Assembly (NCBI GenBank): GCA_021772595.1
Contig: JAJFLS010000539.1
Coordinates: forward strand, 1 to 17,901
Source: Opitutales bacterium
GTDB taxonomy: Bacteria > Verrucomicrobiota > Verrucomicrobiia > Opitutales > Opitutaceae
Length of the DNA: 17,901 nucleotides
Reading direction: 5' to 3'
Below, piece after piece: positions 4,858-11,458 of this stretch. The notes under the pieces are model-generated. The model was given only the letters and a program-made list of their open reading frames with translations, searched no databases and was not told where the DNA came from. Position numbers and translations under genes: made by a program. Position 1 is the stretch's first letter. Every line of letters starts with the position of its first letter.

Positions 4858-7711
4858 ATGCCCCGTCCAACTGGTCTCAACTCTTCCCCGATTTTGTCCC
4901 GCTGCGCAATATTCATGGTGTCGCTGTGGCTGTACTCGCTCGCGTTCGGGGGGGAATTCCGTCGGTTCGTTCGAATGGGAGCTGATCAGCGGAAAGCGAG
5001 CGACGTTTAACGGCATGGCGGCCTCGGACGATCTCGCGGTAGCGGTTGGGGCGGCGGGCAGTCTTGCCACGAGCGAGGACTTGTCCTTCTTGGACTATCG
5101 CCCTCGAATAACCGATCAAAATCTGAATGGCATCGTCTGGGGGAACGACCTGTTCGTCGCTGTAGGGCAGGACAACGCCATTTTTACTAGCGTCGATGGA
5201 CTGAATTGGGTTGATCGAACTCCGGATTTCGAGACGTTCTCGAATCACCGTCTGTTTGGGATTATTTGGACGGGGACGCGATTCGTTGCGTTCGGTAATT
5301 ACGGCACGATTCTCACGAGCGAAGACGGAGTGACTTGGTCGAAACGCGAGACGGGAGATCAGAATGCGTGGTATAAGTCGGCTGTCTGGACGGGGACGCA
5401 GGTAGTAGTCGTCGGAGAAAACGTGGTGGTCGTGAGCTCTGACGGAGTCGAATGGTCGACGGTCACGCTGGTCGGCGAAGTGAGTGCGGCGGACACTGCC
5501 TGGAACGGCTCGATATTCGTTTCCATCGACGGTCCGGGTGGCATCTACACGAGTTCCGACGCCGCGACCTGGACAAAGCAGTTCATCGCCACGACGCGAT
5601 GGTTTAGCGGGGTCGTTTGGATGGGCGAGAAATTCGTCGCTGTCGGCGGAAATGGCACGGCGGCGACGAGTGTGGATGGAGTCAATTGGGATCTCCACCA
5701 AACCGAGAACACGTCTTCCGGATTCGTTGAACACCATGCTCTCGCTTTGATAGGCGATACGCTCGTCACGGTCGGGTTGAACGATCTGATAATGCTCAGC
5801 ACTGATGGCGAAGACTGGTTTCGGGCCGGAGCCGATTTCGATCAAACGCTTTTCTCCGTCATTTGGACCGGCAGCAGGCTGGTCGCCTCGGGGGCGTTTG
5901 GGACGATTCTCTCCAGCAGCGACGGGGCTCTTTGGGAAAGGAGCTCAACCAATATCCAGAACAATCTTAATTCCGTTGTCTGGACGGGCACGCATTACGT
6001 GGCGGTCGGCAACGGAGGTATTATTTTGACGAGTCCTGATCTCGCGAATTGGACTGTGCAGGAATCCGGGACAGACGAGCTACTAATCGGCGTCGCCTGG
6101 GGAAATCAACGCGCTATCGTTACCGGCAACAATGGCACGCTGCTTTCGAGCCAGAATCTGACGGACTGGACGGCGCTCGAAAGTCCGACAAGCAGTCGCA
6201 TCGAAATGATCCATTGGAATGGGACTCTATTCGCAGCGATAACGCCAGCGGGCGAGTTGCTGATAAGCGCAGACGGGGTAACTTGGATAACCGAGATTGT
6301 TCCGACCATATTCGGGGGATTCCTGGCTGGAGTGAAGTCCACGCCGGATTCGATTCTAGTCGTCGGGGAATTCGGCGAACTGAAGATTCGAGAAGAAGGC
6401 GGACAGTGGTTCATTCCCACTACAGGGACTTTCGACGATCTTTTCAGCGTTGTGGCAAACGAGACGACAACGGTTATTGTCGGCGAAAGCGGTATCGTAT
6501 TGTCCGGGCCGAACGAGGGCAATCCGACAGAACGCGCGTCCGGCACTGACGTAGATTTGTTCGACGTCGTCTGGACTGGCGAGCGATTCGTGGCAGTCGG
6601 TAGGCGGGGGGGCGTCACAGTCAGCGAGGATGGCGAGACATGGGTGTCGCGCGGCTGGTCTTCTTCTCGCCAGAAACCCTCGATCATCTACGCCGACGGG
6701 AAGTATGTCGCGGCCGGCGACGACCCTTCGATCGCCACAAGCCCCGACGGGGTATTCTGGACCGCGTTTGAAACGGACGTAAATGGATGGGACGCGTTGA
6801 GATCGGTCGCTTGGAGCGGAGACACTTACGTCGCCGTGGGTGTGTGGCGTGGAGGTGAAACGCGATCTCGCATATACTCGAGTTCCGATGCCGAGAACTG
6901 GACCTTAAGATTGGAGGAGAATAGTCTGTTCGGGTTGAGCGCTGTTTGCTGGACCGGTTCGCTATTCGTCGTGGGAGGCACTGATGGGAAAATCTTCACG
7001 AGCCCCGACGGGATTGATTGGACGGAAAGGGTTTTGGGGATCACCGATTTTATCAATGAGGTCGCGGCCGGGAACGGCCAGATCATTGCCGTCGGGTCGT
7101 CTGGCGGGATTGCTGTCAGCGCCGACGGCGTCAGTTGGTCGCCCGCGAGTTCGGAAATCCCTACACCGCTTTTCGATATAGTTTGGGCCGACTCTCGATG
7201 GATCGCGGTTGGGATCGACACTTTAAGCAGCCCCGACGGTGTTAATTGGACAATCGGATCGAATAATGGACCCAGGCGGCATTCCATTCTTTGGACGGGA
7301 AATCGATACATCTCTTTTGGAGAAAACGGGCGTATCGAATACAGCGAAACTGGCAGTGAATGGATCAACGCGAACGGCCTGATCTCAAATTCGCGGTTCG
7401 ACGAGGCAGTTTATGTGAACGGAAAGATCGTGGCTGTTGGAACGTCCGGCGGAATCGCGATTGGAGACGAAATTCAATTCCTGGCGCCGCGTCTAGCTCT
7501 CAATCCTGTGTCGGCCGAACAATTCGAGATCAGTTTCGCGACGGAAGTAGGTTGCTCGTATCTGGTCATTCAATACGATGATAGTCAAGCCCCGCCCGTT
7601 TGGCAGGACGTCGGAGAATTCACGCCGGGCGATGGATCGATTTCGACTGTGGCTCTGCCCATTGGTTCGGAGAATAACCTCTTCCAAGTCGTCGTCCGGC
7701 GGGATAATTGA
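4858..7711 (+). CDS. Large secreted repeat protein, beta-propeller-like (Ycf48/BNR-like), with frameshift in the signal peptide region
   Basis: The product is built from about 21 repeats of roughly 42 residues following the pattern VVWTG.xFVAVGxxGxIxTSxDGxxWT, like Ycf48/sialidase-type blades, so beta-propellers are expected. A C-terminal domain of about 75 residues (from PRLALNPVSAEQFEISF) resembles the tail domains of secreted verrucomicrobial proteins. The repeat frame is open back to 4754, but its upstream part is Cys/Arg-rich and unlike an N-terminus. The other frame from the ATG at 4858 gives a good signal peptide (AIFMVSLWLYSLAFGG), and it meets the repeat frame at seven G (4948-4954). 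With six G the protein is continuous, 950 residues; with seven, translation from 4858 stops at 5008-5010. Cause: sequencing error, mutation or phase variation. Function unknown; no catalytic residues recognised. A start at 4799 in the repeat frame is the alternative. Confidence 0.7.
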
Positions 7712-7838
7712 GGCGTTGGTCGCGAAATAGAACGGTGGGTCGTTGGGTCGAATAGATTTTTCTCAGTCCGGCCTCTTGCACTTTGCATGGTCTGACATAT
7801 CGTCCTGCATTGTCTGTTTATCGAAATTGTATAGAGGA

Positions 7839-8441
7839 ATGAGGGTTTGGATTGGCTTGCTTTGTCTGGTCGTGGGGCAGTCTGTTGTCCATGCGCAGAC
7901 GAACGGCTTGGCGGTTAAAGTTGCTAACAATACGGAAGATTTGCGCATCGTGAATGAAACTATCCGATCGTTGCGTTTGGAGGTGGAAGACATACGTCGC
8001 GAGAATGCTCGGCTGCACGAACGAGAACGCGCGTTCGAGACGCGGATTGAGAACAGTTTGGATCGCTTGGCGACGGTGGAGGAGGTGAATCATGCCATTG
8101 CCGAGGCCAGGAAATCGCTCGAGGAACGCGACGAACGGTTGAAGATGGAGATTATTGAAAAGGTAACCAAGCAGGTCGCGGATTTCGCGGAAAGTGTTGC
8201 CGAGACGCTTGCTCAATTGTCAGGGACTTCTCTGCTGAGTGAGCGGGATATTAGAACGAGCTTTCCAAGGAATTTTCCGGAAGATGGAGGGGATACACAT
8301 GTCGTGCAAAGTGGCGAGTCGCTTTCAGCGATTGCGGCCAAGTACGGTTCAACCGTTGATTGGATACAGAACGCGAATGGGATACCCGATGCCAGCCTTG
8401 TGCGCGCGGGTAGAAAGCTATACATTCCTATGGAACAGTAG
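7839..8441 (+). CDS. Secreted coiled-coil protein with C-terminal LysM domain
   Basis: The 200-residue product has a cleavable signal peptide (MRVWIGLLCLVVGQSVVHA, residues 1-19), a long charged heptad-like region (about 30-125) that should form a coiled coil, a short linker, and one LysM domain at about 153-197 (HVVQSGESLSAIAAKYG, ending LYIP). LysM binds N-acetylglucosamine in peptidoglycan, so the protein probably sits in the periplasm bound to the wall, with the coiled coil giving oligomerisation. The ATG at 7839 is chosen for the signal peptide. AGAGGA lies immediately before it, too close to act as a normal Shine-Dalgarno sequence. The TAG stop lies in the left arm of a long nested inverted repeat. 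No enzymatic domain is visible. Confidence 0.88.
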   Translation: MRVWIGLLCLVVGQSVVHAQTNGLAVKVANNTEDLRIVNETIRSLRLEVEDIRRENARLHERERAFETRIENSLDRLATVEEVNHAIAEARKSLEERDERLKMEIIEKVTKQVADFAESVAETLAQLSGTSLLSERDIRTSFPRNFPEDGGDTHVVQSGESLSAIAAKYGSTVDWIQNANGIPDASLVRAGRKLYIPMEQ

Positions 8442-8596
8442 CTCAGCGCTTTAGCCTGAGCCTCATTGAATATCGATTGTAGGAGCAGCTTTATGCCGCC
8501 GATTCGTGAGTGTCTATCGCGGCATAAAGCCGCTCCTACATTTTCAGCAAAGTCTGGAGATCCACGTGTACTGCTCAGGCTAAAGCACTGAGCTAC
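8438..8596. repeat. Nested inverted repeats: two REP-like doublets, one inside the other
   Basis: Outer arms 8438-8460 and 8574-8596 are inverted copies (23 bases, one mismatch), each headed by GTAG at its outer end and each with a CTCAG/CTGAG stem. Inside them, 8479-8499 and 8519-8539 form a second inverted pair (21 bases, one mismatch), again with GTAG outside, and carry a GCGGC/GCCGC-type stem. Both pairs have the geometry of REPINs. The stop codon of the LysM gene (8439-8441) is part of the outer arm. A transcript through the whole element would fold into one long interrupted hairpin and could protect or end the upstream mRNA. Confidence 0.75.
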
Positions 8597-8678
8597 CAAG
8601 TTGACCGCTTGGACGACCGAACTGGTCGATGACCCAGGGGTCTTTACTTTTCACTATCCTCGAAGCAGCATTCTTCGG

Positions 8679-9104
8679 ATGTTCAACGAGATTAAGAATT
8701 TCGAGAGAGTCGACTTTTCAACGAGTGTACCTTTTCGAATAACGGATCACAACTACGGAGATCATGTGGCCAATAATGTATTCGTCGAATACCTGCACGA
8801 AGGTCGGGTCCAGTTTCTTAAGAACTTTGGCTATACGGAGAGGGATGTTGAGGGGGTGGCGCTCATTATGTCGGAGTTGTGCGTCAAGTACACGAAGCAG
8901 GCGTTTTATCCTGATACGCTGAAGTTGGAGATGGCAGTGGCTAACTTTAGGCCGACGCGCTTCGATCTCTTCTATCGAGGGTACAACCAGGAGGGAGATT
9001 TGCTGTTGCTCGCGAAAACTGAAATGGCCGCGATCGATGTGAATACGGGCAAGCCGATAAGGCTCCCGGAAGCGTTTCATAATCGCTTTTCTGGCGCGAT
9101 TTAG
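8679..9104 (+). CDS. Acyl-CoA thioesterase, 4HBT hotdog family
   Basis: The 141-residue product has the hotdog-fold thioesterase signature: a first strand with FRITDHNYGDHVANNVFVEY (from about residue 20), the following helix LHEGRVQFLKNFGY, and later strands ending in a KTEMAAIDVNTGKPIRLPE segment typical of YbgC/FadM-like proteins. Length fits the family (130-150). Such enzymes cleave acyl-CoA thioesters in the cytoplasm as dimers or tetramers; the substrate cannot be told from sequence. The ATG at 8679 places the hotdog domain at the usual distance from the N-terminus; the frame is open back to 8601, but that part looks like repeat flank. It is separated from the LysM gene by the nested repeat, so the two need not be co-transcribed. 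Confidence 0.85.
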   Translation: MFNEIKNFERVDFSTSVPFRITDHNYGDHVANNVFVEYLHEGRVQFLKNFGYTERDVEGVALIMSELCVKYTKQAFYPDTLKLEMAVANFRPTRFDLFYRGYNQEGDLLLLAKTEMAAIDVNTGKPIRLPEAFHNRFSGAI

Positions 9105-9206
9105 TTCGGTTGAGGCGGATTCAATTCGTTCGTTCTACTTCTAGAGAATCGTCGATGCCGAGATTGAGCTACTTCTGCGGCGGAGCGGATAGGCGTCGAC
9201 TTAACG

Positions 9207-9260
9207 GAAATCGTCTGAAAACCACGCGAGTTCCTCGCGTAGCTACGCCGTCCGGCAGGT
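9207..9260. repeat. Head-to-head REP-like doublet, family B, second copy with conserved tail
   Basis: GTAGCTAC at 9239-9246 is the head. The minus unit has perfect 7-base arms ACGCGAG and CTCGCGT (9234-9240 with 9224-9230, loop 3), then the tail GGTTTTCAGACGATTTC down to 9207, identical to the copy ending at 4148. The plus unit is weaker (GCCG, TC, CGGC just after the head) and may be degraded. The rest of 9105-9206 shows no gene. Confidence 0.65.
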
Positions 9261-9273
9261 GCATACGCGTCAA

Positions 9274-9430
9274 CTTAAGAGTCTGTCGGACTGAAAAAAT
9301 CTAATCGTTTAGAATTCAATATTTATGCCCAGAGCTCTTCTGAGAACCAAATATTCAATTCTCAGGGTCTTTAAATTCACAATTTCACAATCTTTCTCAA
9401 AAATTAGCCTAAGTCCGACAGACTCTTAAG
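9274..9430. mobile_element. MITE-like element with 19-base perfect terminal inverted repeats
   Basis: CTTAAGAGTCTGTCGGACT (9274-9292) recurs as an exact inverted copy at 9412-9430, bounding 157 bases. A second, inner inverted pair (9312-9324 with 9349-9361, one mismatch) is nested inside. The interior is AT-rich compared with its surroundings and codes for nothing. The outer CTTAAG is itself palindromic, so it may be part of the terminal repeat or a duplicated target (TTAA or CTTAAG). A non-autonomous element moved by a transposase elsewhere is the simplest reading. A folded RNA element is the alternative. Confidence 0.6.
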
Positions 9431-9444
9431 GCGTTTTCCAATTT

Positions 9445-9516
9445 TAGGAGCCTGCTTGCAGGCGATTTTCTCCGCCATGGCCCAGGGAAGCAATCGCCTG
9501 CAAGCAGGCTCCTACA
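9445..9516. repeat. REPIN-like inverted doublet, family A
   Basis: The family A sequence (TAGGAGCCTGCTTGCAGGCGATT from 9445) recurs inverted at 9492-9515, about 22 bases further on, with the heads outside. The left head reads TTAG, the right GTAG. Each unit has the perfect GCCTGC/GCAGGC stem. It matches the single unit at 3491-3513. It lies between convergent genes, the thioesterase and the acyltransferase. Confidence 0.75.
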
Positions 9517-9561
9517 CTCAGCGAATCGTCGTTTTCAACTTAAGTGTTGTCGCGTATAGGC

Positions 9562-9584
9562 GGAGCGGGACGCTCCAGCCCTAC
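9562..9584 (-). repeat. GTAG-headed hairpin just downstream of the acyltransferase gene
   Basis: On the minus strand GTAG (9584-9581) is followed by GGCT and perfect 6-base arms GGAGCG (9576-9571) and CGCTCC (9567-9562) around TCC. It lies 29 bases after the stop codon of the minus-strand acyltransferase gene. No T tract follows, so it is more likely a REP-like unit than a terminator. Confidence 0.5.
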
Positions 9585-9612
9585 CCGTCAACTCATTTAA
9601 AGTAATGTAGGG

Positions 9613-10332
9613 CTAAGTACGTGAATAGGCTTCCGCGAGATCTGCCGGGATGATTGGGGCCTGCATGGGTTCGTGGTCGGTGAAGCCTGCGAGGTCGTCG
9701 ACCGTGCGTTGTAGGCTCAGCAGATTTTCTTCGACTTGAACGCGAATACTTTCGGCCTGGTCGGCGTTGAGCTTGCTGGGCACTTCGATGGGCTTGCCGT
9801 ATGCGATCTCGACGCGGGCGAAAGGATAGGGGAGGAGCGTGCGATCCCAGGCGCGACGAAAAATCCATGCAGAACTGGCCGAAGCGGTGACCGGCAATAT
9901 CCGGCCTCCGGTCCAGCGAGCCATCCGCACGATTCCGCCTTGGGCGTGTCCGCGAGGGCCTCGCGAGCCATCGACGGCCAGGCCTGCTCCGTATCCGGCT
10001 GTGTTGCGTATGCGTTGGATCATTTCTTGAACTGCCTCCAGGCCGTCTTTGCCAGACGAGCCGCGGACGACGTCGAGCCCGAGACTTTTCTCGACTCGAG
10101 CCATCGCTTCGCCGTCGAGGCTTTTTGAGCACATCGAAACCCACTTGCCGTTGGACTTCCGCGTCATGTGCCTCAGGAGCACGAAGGTGCGGCCGTGGAA
10201 GAAAGCGACAATCGCCGGTTCAGGCGCAGCCAGGGCAGTGTCCAGGTGCTCCCTGCCGGTTTCTCGGATTCTCCAAGTCCTATTCAGGAGCCGGATAAGG
10301 CAGAGAATTATCGTTGGCAGGACCATCAGCAT
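9613..10332 (-). CDS. Lysophospholipid acyltransferase family protein (DUF374)
   Basis: The 239-residue product matches the DUF374 branch of the LPLAT acyltransferases: FFHGR at 44-48 (the His-containing first block), RGSSGKDG at 90-97, the AVDGSRGPRG block at 119-128, and TGGRILPVT at 141-149. A hydrophobic N-terminus (about 1-16) suggests membrane attachment. Members are thought to add acyl chains to lipid A-like or other membrane lipids; the actual acceptor is unknown here. The usual HX4D of classical acyltransferases is replaced by the HGR form seen in this family. The start at 10332 (MLM) gives the expected N-terminus; the second Met at 10326 is nearly equivalent. It is a single gene on the minus strand, convergent with the thioesterase. 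Confidence 0.85.
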   Translation of the reverse strand: MLMVLPTIILCLIRLLNRTWRIRETGREHLDTALAAPEPAIVAFFHGRTFVLLRHMTRKSNGKWVSMCSKSLDGEAMARVEKSLGLDVVRGSSGKDGLEAVQEMIQRIRNTAGYGAGLAVDGSRGPRGHAQGGIVRMARWTGGRILPVTASASSAWIFRRAWDRTLLPYPFARVEIAYGKPIEVPSKLNADQAESIRVQVEENLLSLQRTVDDLAGFTDHEPMQAPIIPADLAEAYSRT

Positions 10333-10635
10333 GAAAAATCGCGCGATGGGATTGGTTTCGGGAAATCTAGGAATGAGGAACTTGGATAGCCGACAATCGG
10401 CGTTTCTCTACTGGGCAAACATGATCTGCCGCCCGTGCGCGAATTATAGGAGCCTCATTGTGATCGGCCGGGATGTAGAGGGACTACCGATCGGAAACTG
10501 TTTTTGAGGAATGAGGAACCAGTGAAGGTGACTAGGTCCGAGGGAAGCGGTAGGGTCAAGACAATCTGCTCCGCGATACCGGGTTTCTGGCACTAAAAGC
10601 TTCGCAATTATAGCGGGTTCCTGTACCTGTTGCCC
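10333..10635. other. Intergenic region between divergent genes, with a 13-base direct repeat
   Basis: About 300 bases separate the acyltransferase (minus) and DUF1080 (plus) starts. No coding region is supported. It holds a direct repeat AGGAATGAGGAAC at 10369-10381 and 10507-10519, a small hairpin (GCCGA 10389-10393 with TCGGC 10397-10401), and AT-rich sequence around 10605-10615 that could include a -10 for the downstream unit. Promoters for both genes must lie here, but none is clear. Confidence 0.4.
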
Positions 10636-11424
10636 ATGAGAATATTAGGCGTCTCCGTACTTCTGGCTCTACTATCCTTCTCTGGCTGCACTGCTCCAAG
10701 GCAGGACGAATGGGTCCCCATTTTCAATGGCGAGAACCTCGACGGCTGGACTATCAAGATTTGCGGATATCCCGCGGGCGAGAACTACAGGAACACTTTC
10801 ATAGTCGAAGATGGCATGATGCGGGTGAACTATACCGAGTACGAAACCTTCGATGTCGAGTATGGGCATATCTACTACAACCAGAAACTCTCCCACTATC
10901 GACTTCGCCTGGAGTATCAATTTCACGGCACGCGCGTTCCCGGATCGAAGGATTTCACCGAACTGAACAGCGGAGTCATGTTCCATTCTCAATCAGCGGA
11001 GAGCGTGAGTCTGGATCAGCAATTTCCGGTCAGCGTGGAGGCGCAGTTTTTGGCTGCCGGAGAAGGCGAGTATCGCGACCGCACCACGATGAATATCGCA
11101 ACGCCTGGCACGAGCGTGGTCTTGGAAGACGGAACGCTCCAGCGCGAGCACATGACATGGACCGACGTAAAAGCTCTTCCGCGCGGCGAATGGGTCCAAG
11201 TCGAAATAGAAGTGCGAGGCAGCGAAGCGATAATACACAGAATCGACGGCAAGGAGGTTCTCCGTTACAAGGACCCTCAGATCGACGACAACTTTCTGCT
11301 TCCCGAAGACTATCCGCTGTCGGCCGGGACGATACTGAAAGATGGATACATCGCCCTTCAAGGCGAGAGCCACCCAGTCGATTTTCGGAATATCGAACTG
11401 ATGATTCTGCCGGGGAATGGATAG
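10636..11424 (+). CDS. DUF1080 (3-keto-disaccharide hydrolase family) lipoprotein
   Basis: The 262-residue product begins with a lipoprotein signal peptide (ILGVSVLLALLSFSGC, lipid-modified C18). The DUF1080 domain fills the rest: WVPIFNGENLDGW at the start, FHGTRVPGSKDFTELNSGVMFH in the middle and GYIALQGESHPVDFRNIEL at the end, the standard closing motif. The fold is concanavalin-like; characterised relatives cleave 3-keto-glycosides. It is probably anchored in the outer or inner membrane facing the periplasm or surface. The ATG at 10636 directly precedes the signal peptide. The next gene starts 34 bases downstream on the same strand, and this pairing with a heme-binding propeller protein is common in PVC bacteria, so a two-gene operon for carbohydrate breakdown is likely. 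The exact substrate is unknown. Confidence 0.9.
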   Translation: MRILGVSVLLALLSFSGCTAPRQDEWVPIFNGENLDGWTIKICGYPAGENYRNTFIVEDGMMRVNYTEYETFDVEYGHIYYNQKLSHYRLRLEYQFHGTRVPGSKDFTELNSGVMFHSQSAESVSLDQQFPVSVEAQFLAAGEGEYRDRTTMNIATPGTSVVLEDGTLQREHMTWTDVKALPRGEWVQVEIEVRGSEAIIHRIDGKEVLRYKDPQIDDNFLLPEDYPLSAGTILKDGYIALQGESHPVDFRNIELMILPGNG

Positions 11425-11458
11425 GCTCTAATTCGCGTCTGCCCCTGTTTTCCAATTT

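Noticed and set aside
10590..10609. Sigma54-type promoter (TGGCAC followed by TTCGCA) before the DUF1080 gene
   Set aside because: The GG and GC dinucleotides are not ten bases apart as sigma54 promoters require.
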